Source: Blastobasis lacticolella
Taxonomy: Eukaryota > Arthropoda > Insecta > Lepidoptera > Blastobasidae
Direction: 5' to 3'
NCBI GenBank assembly: GCA_905147135.1
Contig: LR990046.1
Location: 13,670,501-13,734,500 of the forward strand
Length of the DNA: 64,000 bases
Made by a program: the position numbers and the translations under genes. This document shows, in pieces, positions 46,101-54,862 of the stretch. The notes beneath the pieces are model-generated. The model saw only the letters and a program-made list of their open reading frames with translations. It was not told the origin of the DNA and made no database searches. The stretch's first letter is position 1. The number at the start of each line of letters is the position of its first letter.

Positions 46101-48327
46101 AGGAATGCATTTGAAATCTAAGAGATGTGTTTTTGATAAACATTATACTGTTAAATAAATCACAAATTATCCACCAGGTAATTTACATAATAAGAAAAAC
46201 ACGATAGAGCCACGCTTGCGCGTTCAGCCCGACATATCTCGGAAGCTTTCTTCGCATGTTGTGACAAATACAGTAAATAAAGGTATAGAATAAATTATGA
46301 GACCGTAATAACGTATATCAGTTTTGGTATCCATTGTTTCTTTTTTACGCACATTTAGCTTGCATTGTATTTACTTCACAATGAGCGCGTTTGTCTCGGA
46401 AGACGCATCGTGGGTAGGCCTCCCTCTAGGCCTGACCTGGTAAAGATCGCAGGTACCAGCTAGATGCGGAAGGCACATCGGCCTTTGTGGAGACCTATGC
46501 CCAGTAATAGGCCTCTTCCGGCTGATATGATGTTAACGGTCCTTTGGTGTTTTGAGTTATATTTTACGTCAGCACCGTATTAATTTATGAGGCACATTTA
46601 ATTTAAGTTTTTGCAATACCAAAAAACCGCTAGATGACACTATTGTGACATAAGGTTTGCTGTCATAATATTGGCCTGTCATTGGCTGAAATTATGGATC
46701 CGTAATTTTACGGTAGTATTTTGACAACGAATCTAAGCCCAAAAGGCGCCGTAAAAACTCATCGAGATATGATTAGTATGATTGGAGCGGCCACAAGTCT
46801 GGTAGAGCAGCCTTATTGTAAGTGCGTCAAAGTCGTTGATTACGTAGCTATATATTGAAATATTCTCTTTCAGAAAACTACAGCTGCACCGAACCTAACC
46901 GTGGGCTTAACCGGCAAGCTAGCGCCGTCGCGCGTCTACACCCAGGAGTCGGTCAACGCGGCCAGCAAACCTACATCCCTAATAAGTAAGTATATTTTCA
47001 TAACGCAAATGGTGACACAGCGTCCCAAAATGTGTTGTGGCCGCCGACACTAAGAAGCTCCATTCCAGTCTGTTCTGTCAACAATCAGCCCGTAGTCCCA
47101 ACTGGTTCCCTTCCTCTTCGTCCCTCCAGAGGTACCTAGGATCTTCCACTATCTGTGTACCTATGACTATGAAACCTACACGCTTTGAAACACGGGGCAC
47201 CAATCTACTTCCGAGGCTGTTCAATCAGTCTTTGGGTCCCCAGCGGAAGACTGGTCAACCTCGCTTCGCCAAAGGTATTAGGAGTCACATCTAACGAAGG
47301 CGAGCAATGATGCTCATAGTGGTGCTGAAGTTCGACCAGCTTCAATGTATGAAACCTAGTTAAACGAAAAAAATATAAAGCGAAAGAATCATTCAATAAA
47401 TGTCTAACTTGCTACAACTGTCGATTTCATCCACTCCATCTAGATGCCTTGGATCCAACTTAGATACTGGCTTCGCGATCCTTTTTACCGCGCACATGCA
47501 AGATGTGAAATGAGCTCCCTACTAAAGTCTTTCCTTTGCACTACAACATGGGGTTCTTCAGAAGGCATGTCCACGGGTACCTCAAAGGTCGACACCGTAT
47601 CCGCTCCCCTTAGGTTGCAGATGTCCTGGACGACGCTGGCCGCTTTCCATCAGGTGGACTCTCCGTCCGTGTGCCTGCCCAGACAATAAAAAAATTTGCC
47701 CAACAAACAATTCAATCATTCCAGTGAGTATGATGGAGGACTCTTCGGGCAACCAGTCGCTAAAGTGCGTCGGCTACAAGTCCACGAGTGGCGGCACGAC
47801 AATTACACCGCTAATAATTAACAAGCAGGTATATTATTTTAGCTTTATTTATATATAATAGAGGAACAAGCCAAGCAAGATGGTGGCACACACCTGATGG
47901 GAAGCGATCACCGCCGCCGCCCAGACACCTGCGACACTCGGAGAGCCACGAATGCGTTGCCCGCCTTTCATTACTTTACCCACTTACATCACTCAACATG
48001 AATAAATATCCCACCAGAATCCAAGCTGCATAAAGCTGTCCGCTGTAGGTACACTCACAGCGCGGTGCTATGTGTTTTTTCATGATTGTCGCCAAGTACA
48101 AGGAAAAACTTTGGGCGTTTAAATGATCAACATCTATCCCCGACACACCTTACGAAGTCTAAAACCCGATGCCCTTTCAGATAATGAACAACGAGGAGTC
48201 GTCCAAGAAAGTGGTGACGTCTGGCGGGTACCTGATAGTCGGCGCCAGCCCCGGCACCGGGACTTCTAGCACTTCCAGCATTGTCTCCCAACCTAGACGC
48301 ACTCACACCATACAGTACTTCACATGA
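23332..48327 (+). CDS. ZMYND8: ZMYND8-like chromatin reader (PHD-bromo-PWWP-MYND), 20 coding exons
   Basis: Coding exons: 23332-25116, 25476-25732, 26208-26292, 28047-28227, 29368-29538, 30969-31144, 31605-31715, 32376-32497, 33043-33162, 33333-34786, 35368-35582, 36584-36793, 41960-42085, 42772-42916, 43748-43871, 44415-44538, 45674-45736, 46874-46985, 47725-47828, 48181-48327. They sum to 5832 nt (1943 aa) with every phase consistent. Domain order is PHD (~608-665), bromodomain (~683-790), PWWP (~826-885), a disordered middle, a coiled coil (~1672-1760) and a MYND zinc finger (~1762-1797), the signature of ZMYND8/PRKCBP1. Family knowledge: a nuclear reader of acetylated and methylated histone tails that recruits repressive or repair complexes through the MYND finger. 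Unusual here is a 595-residue Ser/Thr-Pro-rich N-terminal extension. The start ATGGAGG follows a splice acceptor, so a non-coding exon lies upstream. Confidence 0.93.
24274..24570 (+). repeat. ZMYND8: Coding minisatellite, eleven 9-aa units
   Basis: Eleven in-frame 27-bp units with the consensus (V/A)KESTPKP + one hydrophobic residue encode a Lys-Glu-Ser-Thr-Pro-Lys array at about residues 315-413. Units are diverged at both DNA and protein level yet none is frameshifted, so it is not a fresh expansion. Confidence 0.9.
25476..25732 (+). CDS. ZMYND8: ZMYND8 coding exon 2 (PHD finger)
   Basis: Encodes CWRC, then HCTVC, HFKC and WVCPEC: the Cys4-His-Cys3 pattern of a PHD finger, with RSFHFKCL at the His/Cys step. 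The exon starts after AACAG at phase 0 and ends at GTGAGT, phase 2. In the family the PHD packs with the bromodomain and PWWP as one histone-reading module. Confidence 0.92.
25733..26207. other. ZMYND8 intron 2, with repeat family E
   Basis: About 25765-25930 belongs to an interspersed repeat with CCATCTGATGGTAAGCAG and GTCGCCCATAACATCTAC. Other copies are at 30040-30270, 40326-40740 and 47860-47990. No exon here. Intron 1 (25117-25475) shows nothing notable. Confidence 0.55.
26208..26292 (+). CDS. ZMYND8: ZMYND8 coding exon 3 (bromodomain, first helix)
   Basis: Short exon (85 nt) encoding [17 protein letters not shown], helix Z of the bromodomain. Acceptor TTTCCAG, donor GTAAAG. It joins in frame to [15 protein letters not shown] of exon 4. 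Confidence 0.85.
26372..26453. mobile_element. TA-flanked MITE, mariner-like ends, copy 1
   Basis: About 80 bp opening TACAGTCAATAAA and closing GTATGACTGTA, with TA at both ends as a target duplication. A related copy lies at 48877-48963. Short CAGTC ends with TA are typical of Tc1/mariner derivatives. Confidence 0.65.
26454..28046. other. ZMYND8 intron 3, with a CpG-rich island and repeat D copy 2
   Basis: At about 26880-27080 base composition jumps to CpG-rich with a tandem CCGCG(T/C)C motif, then returns to AT-rich. At 27610-27805 is family D repeat (ACTAGTGGAC, GCGCGACTTCGTTCGCG). No coding exon is seen. Confidence 0.5.
28047..28227 (+). CDS. ZMYND8: ZMYND8 coding exon 4 (bromodomain core)
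   Basis: Contains [17 protein letters not shown], the YxxxxxHPMDL signature between bromodomain helices A and B, and [10 protein letters not shown], where the Asn that contacts acetyl-lysine lies (family NxxxYN; here the Tyr is Phe). Acceptor CCTCCGCAG, donor GTGAGA. Confidence 0.92.
28228..29367. other. ZMYND8 intron 4
   Basis: Contains a LINE-like 3' end at about 28345-28430 (ATTTATTTATTTTT, then ACTTTATTGCACAAATTAC), common as an interspersed Lepidoptera tail. The rest is unassigned. Confidence 0.45.
29368..29538 (+). CDS. ZMYND8: ZMYND8 coding exon 5 (bromodomain end, zinc-binding linker)
   Basis: Encodes [18 protein letters not shown] and ends LLWAKLKG, the start of the PWWP domain. 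The CPEC motif belongs to the zinc-binding linker characteristic of ZMYND8 and ZMYND11 readers. Acceptor GTCAGCAG, donor GTGAGC. Confidence 0.9.
29539..30968. other. ZMYND8 intron 5
   Basis: Holds repeat family E copy 2 (about 30040-30270) and a loose inverted repeat at about 29705-29845 (AAAGGTTCACTT returning as AAGTGAACCTTT), possibly an old MITE. Open frames at 30005-30771 have no splice support and overlap the repeat. Confidence 0.45.
30969..31144 (+). CDS. ZMYND8: ZMYND8 coding exon 6 (PWWP domain)
   Basis: Encodes FPYWPAKGM, a PWWP signature in which the first Pro-Trp is replaced as usual in this family, then [17 protein letters not shown]. The domain binds methylated histone lysine and DNA. 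Acceptor TTCCAG, donor GTGAGT. Confidence 0.93.
31605..31715 (+). CDS. ZMYND8: ZMYND8 coding exon 7
   Basis: 37 codons after the PWWP, including [19 protein letters not shown], matching the helix after the PWWP in the family. Phase 0 at both ends. Confidence 0.88.
31716..33042. other. ZMYND8 introns 7 and 8 around exon 8
   Basis: Intron 7 (31716-32375) has a short GGTT run at 31872-31884. Intron 8 (32498-33042) holds a likely retroelement 3' end at about 32565-32890 beginning TAGATAGATAGATTAACACTT. Intron 6 (31145-31604) shows nothing notable. Confidence 0.4.
33333..34786 (+). CDS. ZMYND8: ZMYND8 coding exon 10, long disordered exon
   Basis: 484 codons, Lys/Ser/Pro-rich, with RKRRR near the start (a likely nuclear localisation signal), [14 protein letters not shown] and [11 protein letters not shown]. 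Acceptor with a long T tract then CAG; donor GTAAGT at 34787. An IKTEPMDLD motif at about 34381-34410 resembles a SUMO-attachment or corepressor-binding site. Confidence 0.88.
34787..36583. other. ZMYND8 introns 10 and 11 around exon 11
   Basis: Intron 10 holds a partial family C repeat (about 35075-35185). Intron 11 ends with a family D repeat in reverse orientation (about 36305-36535). Exon 11 itself (35368-35582) encodes a Val/Thr/Pro-rich stretch. Confidence 0.5.
37199..37455 (-). mobile_element. tRNA-derived SINE family A, copy 2
   Basis: Minus strand GACCTGAGTGGTTCAGTGG as A-box region, GGTTCGATTCCCGGCCG as B-box, and ATTT-repeat tail (plus-strand AATAAATAAATAAATA at 37200-37215). The head is cleaner than in copy 1. 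It lies antisense within ZMYND8 intron 12. Confidence 0.82.
38237..39433. mobile_element. Foldback element, 1.2 kb, arms of about 480 bp
   Basis: The left arm (about 38237-38720) returns inverted at about 38955-39433 with roughly nine in ten bases matching by eye. Ends read AAAAAACCGCAAATCGATG on both sides. The 230-bp centre includes a run of 14 G at 38900-38913. It interrupts the reverse transcriptase of the RTE element. No transposase frame is seen. Confidence 0.85.
40326..40740. mobile_element. Repeat family E, long copy nested in the LINE
   Basis: Contains GCAAACAGGCAAGCAGGGGC, ACCTGCTGG, GCCAATGCGTTGCCCACC and, at the other end, GGGATACCCAGCTATGCC. On each side the LINE coding sequence resumes, so it is an insertion. 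It is the longest of four copies in the window. This is an interspersed repeat common in Lepidoptera; its class is not clear to me. Confidence 0.6.
42086..42771. other. ZMYND8 intron 13 with copies of exon-end sequence
   Basis: At 42120-42150 a stretch CCTTACCGCCAAGCTCACCCA repeats the end of exon 13 (GCTCACCGCCAAGCTCAACCA at about 42050). Donor-like words CAAGGTAAG and CAAGGTGAG recur at about 42308 and 42434. No extra exon is supported. Confidence 0.45.
42772..42916 (+). CDS. ZMYND8: ZMYND8 coding exon 14 (coiled coil, first part)
   Basis: Encodes [17 protein letters not shown] and a helix rich in Gln and Glu, matching the coiled coil just before the MYND finger in this family. Exon 15 (43748-43871) continues it with [18 protein letters not shown]. 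Confidence 0.92.
42917..43747. other. ZMYND8 intron 14
   Basis: No exon or clear mobile element. AT-rich near its 3' end with AATAAATAAATAAA at about 43704-43718. Confidence 0.4.
44045..44250 (+). repeat. Dispersed repeat family C, copy 3
   Basis: Matches 18305-18545 through CAACCGGCAAGGCATTCATT and CTGCCGTCAACTGGTCACTG. It ends close to a partial MITE end at 44259-44290. It lies in ZMYND8 intron 15, less than 170 bp from the MYND exon. Confidence 0.65.
44415..44538 (+). CDS. ZMYND8: ZMYND8 coding exon 16 (MYND zinc finger)
   Basis: Encodes [17 protein letters not shown] and [13 protein letters not shown]: the C-x2-C...C-x2-C...C-x3-C...H-x3-C spacing of a MYND finger, all zinc ligands present. 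The acceptor is CCCCCAG. The donor GTCTGT is weak, and reading through it meets a stop at 44551. Confidence 0.92.
44795..45272 (-). mobile_element. tRNA-derived SINE family B, copy with insertion
   Basis: The minus-strand head (AGCGTCGGTGGCTTAATCG type) lies at about 45222-45272 and the body continues to about 44795 with GGATTTGGCGGATCAGG. A ~110-bp block at about 44945-45055 is foreign to the 17353-17707 copy. It lies antisense in ZMYND8 intron 16. Confidence 0.6.
45737..46873. other. ZMYND8 intron 17 with LINE tail and MITE copy
   Basis: At 46405-46540 a plus-strand RTE-type 3' end is recognisable (CGGAAGGCACATCGGCCTTT, then ATGCCCAGTAATAGGC). At 46651-46735 is the second copy of the MITE seen at 643-756. 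No coding exon. Confidence 0.55.
46986..48180. other. ZMYND8 introns 18 and 19 around exon 19
   Basis: Intron 18 (46986-47724) shows no repeat that I can name. Intron 19 (47829-48180) is largely a family E repeat (about 47860-47990, GATGGGAAGCGATCACC and GAATGCGTTGCCCGCC). Confidence 0.45.
48181..48327 (+). CDS. ZMYND8: ZMYND8 coding exon 20 (C-terminus, stop)
   Basis: Encodes a Ser/Gly-rich tail ending [10 protein letters not shown] with TGA at 48325-48327. Acceptor CCCTTTCAG. Readthrough from exon 19 (donor GTATAT at 47829) is in phase. Confidence 0.82.
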   Translation: MMNNEESSKKVVTSGGYLIVGASPGTGTSSTSSIVSQPRRTHTIQYFT

Positions 48328-48853
48328 AGCCCCCTCCAGCTCAAGATTATACCTGATCCCGTAAACGGTGATTGATGTATAGAACTTTGCAACCGTGTCG
48401 TGTTAACTTTTAGGTACTTTCTTTAGGCGAAAAGTGTACAAATATTGTGATCAGGCAGCGAAGTGATTGCTGATGTTGACTGTGCAACTTGTGTGGGTCG
48501 GTGTGTGGTGTTCTTTCTGTGGGGATAGTGATTATAGCAGCATTGCTGTCAGGTAACCTATATTTTGACTTTGTGACTGAAAATAATAGTGTAAGCTGTA
48601 CTCAAAGTGCTAAGCGGCTTGATAACGAACAAGTGCCAAGTGGACGTAAACGCTTGCAACTATTTCGAATAAAGTGTCGCCAGTTTATCTGGGTGAAGTT
48701 TAAAAGAACTAATTTTAGTTGTCAGCGCGCGTCAGCTAAATCGTAATAATCGCTTACCAGTCGCATATTATAGGAGGTTGGAGTACACCCAATCTACAAT
48801 CGTCTACGTAATTTAGAGTCACGAAAAGCGACGACTACAGCTTACTCCGTAAG

Positions 48854-48892
48854 TGATTGTATGACTGTATCCTATATACAGTCATACAATCA
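48854..48892. repeat. Perfect 17-bp hairpin formed by abutting MITE ends
   Basis: TGATTGTATGACTGTAT at 48854-48870 is followed by a 5-base loop and its exact reverse complement at 48876-48892. The right arm is also the left end of the MITE at 48877. Confidence 0.85.
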
Positions 48893-48963
48893 GTTAGCCA
48901 CATTGTCATATGGATTATCATGTTATGTAGTAAGGTGGTCAACTATTTCATTTAATGACTGTA
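48877..48963. mobile_element. TA-flanked MITE, mariner-like ends, copy 2
   Basis: TACAGTCATACAATCAG on the left and TTAATGACTGTA on the right, with TA at each end. The family is shared with 26372-26453. Confidence 0.65.
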
Positions 48964-50041
48964 CATCTCAGGGTTTCTAAAGTGAGTTGTAGCAAAAAAC
49001 AAAACGATGGCGCGCCACAACGATGACGTAGACCGTGACGGAAGCGTTAGCTGTCATTTTTCTTCAGTATTGTTTCCCTATGGGCGCCATGTTAGTTCCT
49101 TTTTATGCCACATTCAGAACTATCGTTGTCGCACTCTGTTGTTTCGTCTTTTTATATGAAATGCACTCTAACGTCACACGGATTTTCTCACACACGTGAC
49201 ATTAGCCCACGTACGTGAAATTTCTGTAAGATATCACCGAGATAAGGTTTGTTTCAAATAAATCTCCGCGATTTTCTTAACTTATTTTCGTAACTTGTTA
49301 TCGCATGAGACGGCGTTCCTCTTATTTCTGTCTAACGCTGACTGTATACTGAATAGCTCGCGGCAAAATTGCGCTGGAGATAGATTTGCGTGGGAGAATT
49401 ATTCTCTTATCGAGGGTAGCCGATAGCACCTCCTGACTTAATAGAATAGATAGCAACAGAACGTAATTTCAGCTTGCAAAACTTATACTTTTATGGACGG
49501 CTGTCCCGAAAGATGGGTACATTAGAATGCATGGCAAAGCAACGCATGGCGGAGGTGACTTTTTACATAAAATATTCATAATTATAAAGTTAAGACTGCC
49601 AGGCACCTATTTCCCACGTATTCCTGAGGCTTACGCAACACGTGACCAAACCAGCGCAAGCGAGCCTTCTCGATCTTAACTGCGATATCCCTCACGGATG
49701 TACTCCTTAACTCGATCGAGCCGCGTAGCTCCGCACATTTACTGCAGCATTTTCATTTTGTCGGCGTGGAGTTCGCGAACGTGTTTCGTCAGCGCTGGCT
49801 ATGTCCCGCCGCCACTATATTCATATCACACTATTATTCAGTGAGAGCCTCCCAATCCATGAATATACCCGGAGGGCAACCTTCCATAAAGGGTAAACCC
49901 ACCGTAACAAGTGAAATAATTTGATATCTTTATACTCCTGCGTAAACTCATCGCCCATGTGAAATCACTCCTACGCATCGCAGAAGTAACTGTGAGGTCC
50001 GTGAGCGGTTGTTATTCCTTCCCCAATTGAGAAATCATGGC

Positions 50042-50080
50042 AACCATGATATGTCATGGTTGCCATGACATATCATGGTT
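50042..50080. repeat. Perfect 18-bp hairpin, 3-base loop
   Basis: AACCATGATATGTCATGG at 50042-50059, loop TTG, exact reverse complement at 50063-50080. It lies inside the probable ZMYND8 3' UTR. No related copy was seen in the window, so a MITE origin is not evident. Confidence 0.9.
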
Positions 50081-52366
50081 CTTCTTTCTTTTCTTTTAGG
50101 TTTCATCTCTTGTCTACTCTCACAACAGTTGTTCATCTTGACAAACACAAGCATTTCATGTACCGTTACTTACTACCATTCCTGCTGCTATTGTCTAGTA
50201 GGTAGCGCCACATGGCAGGGTTTTGAAGTCGGACACCCTCATTTATTCCTCACGTCTATTTTGAATGAAAGGAGGAAATTTCAAAAAACAGAAAACTTCA
50301 GATATCGAAAGGTTATTTAGTTATTTAGGCGCCGCATTACAACACCTGAATTGTTTATTTTCGTGATTGATTTAAACAATATCAAAGTACAGTGTCACAA
50401 ACATTTCTGACGGCGGCGCTCTTAATATAAACTTACATGACAACAAAATGTTATTTCCTAATGGTGACACTTAGTTCCAGTTTTGTTCGCCGGGTCAGAT
50501 AATTTTGTGGCACTGTACAATATAAGTGAATAAGGCCGGTAGTTATAAGTACATGGCAATAAATGTAACAAATTGGTTGTATGAAAGGGGCAGACTCCTC
50601 CACTGTCGGTCAGCCTTTTACAAGTTCCTCAAGATGGCACTCAATATTGTCTGCTGTCATGTTAGTTCCAGTTTTGTCTACTGAACAGGTGGGTGGCATT
50701 GTACCACATAATTGTTGTCTCCGCCACCCTGACGCCGCCTGTATGTCTGTAACCCTGTTTAGGCAGAGTACTAGTATACGAGTACAATGATGAAAATTGC
50801 TCAGAACTCAAATTATCAACAATCCAACTGGTATAAAAGTAAGACAATACAACGCCGATTGAGGTGCCACCAGGGTGCTCAATCGAACTAATGTGTTTTA
50901 GTAAAATGCTAGATTTCATTTTATTCAGGCATGTGATGTAACTTTACAGTTGTATTCTTATTAATGTAGTGCCGTTTTAAATGTGGATTTATGTGTACAG
51001 TTCCGACAATGAATGTAGATGTAAGTTACTGTGAAAGCATAATTTAAAAATCGTGTGTTACTGGTGTTAACGTTTGATGCCGCGTAAGTTTCGCTTGGGT
51101 ATTTAAATTTCAAGTACATGCCGCTTCAAATAATTATTACATGATGTATTTTCTTACTCAGCGTCATCTTCAGACCGTACAAATATCAGAGAAAAGTAGT
51201 TGTCCTTTCTGGTTTAGCCAGCAGGACGCGGTGGTTAACGGAGACAATGTTCTGAATAGTTCGAAAACTGTTGTAAATATTGTAAATTCTAAAAAATACA
51301 GAAGCATAAGCCCTCTTGTTAGAAATACATTATATTTCTTTCTTTTACAATTAAGTAACTCTACTGGATACAAACAGGAGAATACGTAACGAAAATACAG
51401 TGTTTGACCAAAAAGAAAGATTCCATGAATATTCCTCTCAAGGTTTTTTGGTCAGACTGTAGAACTGTAGACTGTTCGTTTATAGGACTCATGTTAGGCC
51501 CTAGAGGGTTTAAAGTCCTAAATTGTGTACCTATGCTTTCTCGAGATTGCTACCTTAGTGAGAATGAATGACAATTTATTTTTTACAAATTATGGCACGT
51601 CGTCTACCCGCTGGTACAGATGTCAGTGGGAAATATTGCACGTTGGCTATTCGTGAGAGCGTACCGCGTCGTGTCAGTCGCACACGTGTGACTCGTGCGA
51701 GTCAATACGAAGCCGTAAATAGCCGATGTGCCTCGTTTACTGACGAGTAGTGTATGTGATTTACGTATTAATTCAAAATAATTTTAAGACTGCTACTTCA
51801 TAAGTTTTGTAAGATGTATGTGTATATTTTAGTTTAGTCTCCCTACATATTTGATTCGTTCATCAATAAAATTACGATGTGCAAGGACGACGTGGAATTC
51901 GTTTGGACATAATAAATCGTGATTGTATTTCGTTGTGATCATTGATAAAATTTAAGAGACTTCTAAAGTTTTCTTGGCCGGCCGCACATCGTTAACCACT
52001 TCGACTGGGTATCTGTGGATAGACGCCAGTTTTTAATTATATAATTATTGTATTGAAACAGCCATGCACTGTGGAAGACTTACATACCTGTTTAAAACTG
52101 CATACTTTGATTCTTCTATGTTTCCAATTACTTTGGCCCTGATTCAGTTATGCAGTGGGGTATGTGATAGACTTACGACGTGGACTTAATAAAATGTTAA
52201 ATGTACATAAAGGGTGTAATTTGTTCTTGAAATTGAATCCTAGCATCGTATATTGAACTGCCAAAATTGATTGCAGAAAGAATGTAGCATTTCATTTTGT
52301 AAATAGTGCCGACTTTTTACCATAGTTGAAAGCTTTTAGTACATAAGGTACGAACGTTTTAGTTTA

Positions 52367-52372
52367 AATAAA
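52367..52372 (+). terminator. ZMYND8: Candidate polyadenylation signal for ZMYND8
   Basis: AATAAA followed about 20 bases later by a TTTTGTTTTATTTTT stretch, the usual arrangement of a downstream element. An alternative AATAAA lies at 51865-51870. Confidence 0.5.
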
Positions 52373-52759
52373 TACATGTCAAATACCGTATTTTGTTTTA
52401 TTTTTCACCCTCAGCCAACCTCAGCAGATTGCAACAGATTGAAATTGCTGAATTTGACCATCGGAAATATTTTACGTGAATAAAGAGTATCCCGTACACT
52501 CTATCTAAAAAGGACTATTATGCCTAAACAGAGTCGTTTGTGTAAAGTGGGAATTTCGAATGTTGCGGCGCGGCAGACCGCAGGCACTGCAACAGCAGAT
52601 GGTCGGAACCCGACGGCACTACACCGCAATACTTCGCATTTTAAGATTTTAAAGTATATTTTAATATAAGTGTCAACGACTTGGGCCTACACGTAAAGCA
52701 GAGAGCCAGCGCCGATCTGTCCCCCGAGCGCCTCCCTCCGATCGGATCGGAACTAGTTC

Positions 52760-53330
52760 GTCAGAAGGTTAGACACTCGGTTCACATTCCGTAGTAGAGA
52801 AAAAAAAATTCTCTATCAACAACAGATTATCAAGAAAATGCTGAACTATGCCAAAACAGAGTAGGTGCACGAATGTTGAAACCATCCATATGGGGAATAA
52901 AGCTGTCAACAGAGCAAACTGTCCACCAAACGATGCTCCTGCCCACCTCAGTTTACGGAGCGAATCACGCAGTTTTTGCTCAGTGGCTCCTTTCGACATC
53001 ACTTTCTTGACTTGAAATATCTATATCATTGTCTCTTCGATATCACTTCTAGCGGAATAAGACGTGACAATGACGTGACGTGTAATGTGAGACTTAGGTT
53101 TCTTGATTGCCGCATCCGTTAGCTGACTTGGTCTTCCAGTTCCCATACCAAGTCTTGATGCTCGATCGGGCCGACCCTTAGTAACGCGAGTTTGTCGAAT
53201 ATGGATTTCCTTCGGTCTTCGTAAACTCTGCGTTGGTTGTGATCCCTGGTTTCCTCTGAATCGCCGCAATAACAACTAGGTGTGACACTGAGTGCAAGCT
53301 TGTGCAAACGAGTCCTAAAACAACTGAGAC
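52760..53330 (-). pseudogene. Jockey/I-type LINE ORF2 C-terminal remnant
   Basis: The minus-strand peptide HKLALSVTPSCYCGDSEETR shows the Cys-rich C-terminal pattern (C-x-CG-x-x-E-x-x-x-H) of these LINEs, followed by RRKSIFDKLALL. Stops and a frameshift break it. A second minus frame at 53002-52769 may be its continuation. Confidence 0.55.
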
Positions 53331-53689
53331 ACCTGGTGAACCGGCTTAATCCAACTACTCGTGAGAACCCTACAACTAACGGGAAGAATCTGAAGAACTA
53401 CAACCCGTCCGCCCCAGCCACTGGAAAGCTATCTCCCCGCTCACCCTTTCCATTATCTTCGTGCGCTTCCTATCCGCAAGACCTACAGCCTCGACTCATC
53501 TCGGTCGAAGAATTTTCAGGTCCGCTGGCTTTTTTTATTAGACTAACCAGGCATTTGACCGCCATCTCCCGTATGTGACGATGCGTCGACGCACGACTTG
53601 AAGGCTTCCAGAGTATAATGATCAGGGACCACACTCGTAGGCAACATGATCCAATCTTTCATTTCATGCTGCCGAGCTTGTTGATTTGT

Positions 53690-54090
53690 AAGTCGCTGTT
53701 ACAGAACATATAAATTCAAGTACTTCGGATCCGTGCTCAATCCGGAGATATCCGCTCCGAAATCAAATCTCTCGTATCTCGTGGCGGGCTCACGACCGTC
53801 ACCTGCGACCCTAAAACTATAATCCCTGTCAAGCTCAAAGGCTTGATAGGCATTGATACTGCGAGACATGTTTAGCGATGCCGAAGCACGCGACTTGAAA
53901 GAGTGCGTAACGAGAACCTACATCCATGACAGCGAGACATCGCAGAATAGATAGAAGAGGCTCGCCTGTGCTGGTTTGATCACGTGCTGTGTCTAAGCCC
54001 CACGGATATGTGGAAAATAGGCTCCTAAATCAGGAAAGAGACCGCGGGAGACTCTAGAAGCGATGGATATGGGTTGACACTACTTAACAT
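53690..54090 (+). pseudogene. Plus-strand LINE reverse transcriptase tail
   Basis: Frames include FKYFGSVLNPE and, downstream, LKECVTRTYIHDSE, then a region reading CLAWFDHV-like words before a Lys/Arg-rich end. These follow the order of the C-terminal half of insect non-LTR reverse transcriptases. Heavily broken. A related tail lies at 59215-59450. Confidence 0.45.
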
Positions 54091-54099
54091 CGCCGAGTT

Positions 54100-54152
54100 T
54101 GAGCCTCTCGCTTACGAGTCGGATACCTTAACCACTCGGCCACCGACGCTCC
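54100..54152 (-). repeat. tRNA-like head of SINE family B, fragment
   Basis: Minus strand AGCGTCGGTGGCCGAGTGG then GTATCCGACTCGTAAGCGAG. It folds like the first two arms of a tRNA but lacks acceptor closure and a normal T arm, so it is not a tRNA gene. Confidence 0.6.
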
Positions 54153-54470
54153 ATTAGGTAAGCTATTAGTATTATTTAGGTCTATAACTTACAGCTTAGA
54201 ATAACACATAGGCCATAACTTATCCTGAAATTCAGTGTGGTTCCTGCAGGAACTGGGGCCCTATCCCCTAACTCTCTACTATAACATTTGCGATAACTTT
54301 AGGACTTTATCTCACTCGCTCCAATCGCGGCGCCTCTTGTGAGCGAGATAAAGTCATAAGCAACAGCTTTAAGCTACGCGACCTGGCCCTAGGTCCAGAA
54401 AAACCAACTTTTACATAGACAAGTCAGTATTTTATAAAATAAAAGGTTTTGTTTGGAAAATAATCATATC

Positions 54471-54476
54471 TTTATT
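54471..54476 (-). terminator. RNASEH1: Candidate polyadenylation signal for RNASEH1
   Basis: AATAAA on the minus strand, 196 bp after the stop codon, giving a short 3' UTR. It is the first such signal downstream that is followed by T-rich sequence. Confidence 0.55.
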
Positions 54477-54671
54477 TTGTCTCTTCAACAAATTATTTAT
54501 TTAAAAATCAACAATTATTCACTTTGTTCACTTATAGTTACCATAGCACAAAACAGTCTTCAATGATTAGGTTCAATTATATAACTAAATATAGGTACTC
54601 TCAGAAACATTAATTTCACACCTATCACAACAGTACTGTCACAATCAATCAATTCAAGCAGTACTTGTAAT

Positions 54672-54862
54672 TCATTTGTTATATTTGGAGGCACCTGCTT
54701 TGGCCAACTGATCTGCCATTTCGTTGCCATGGACTCCCTTGTGTGCTTCAACATAATTCCACTTGATCTGGACCTGATTCGCCACACTGTCCAACTCTTT
54801 GAAGTCTATCTCATTTTTAACAGGCTCTCCAGATTGAAGTTTCCATCCCTTGCGTTTCCAAC
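54672..54862 (-). CDS. RNASEH1: RNASEH1 coding exon 3 (C-terminus, stop)
   Basis: Begins WKRKGWKLQSGEPVKN, the basic protrusion and handle region of cellular RNase H1, and ends at TGA 54674-54672. Confidence 0.93.

Larger units (their letters stand above)
48328..52395 (+). other. ZMYND8: Probable ZMYND8 3' UTR, about 4 kb
   Basis: After the stop there is no splice acceptor followed by a credible exon until 52395. AATAAA signals at 51865-51870 and 52367-52372 are candidate ends; the latter is followed by a T/GT-rich stretch. The interval is less repeat-dense than the introns but holds a MITE (48877-48963) and two perfect hairpins. The true end is inferred, not shown. Confidence 0.5.
52396..54442. 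other. Intergenic region between convergent genes, LINE remnants
   Basis: No host gene. It contains a minus-strand LINE tail (about 52760-53330), a plus-strand LINE fragment (about 53690-54090) and a SINE B head (54100-54152). Confidence 0.6.

Noticed and set aside
50042..50080. microRNA precursor
   Set aside because: An 18-bp stem with a 3-base loop is too short for Dicer processing into a standard microRNA.
54100..54152. tRNA gene on the minus strand (also 17655-17707, 18735-18824, 37375-37455, 45222-45272)
   Set aside because: Only tRNA-like heads are present, each followed by a SINE body, and the acceptor stems do not close.
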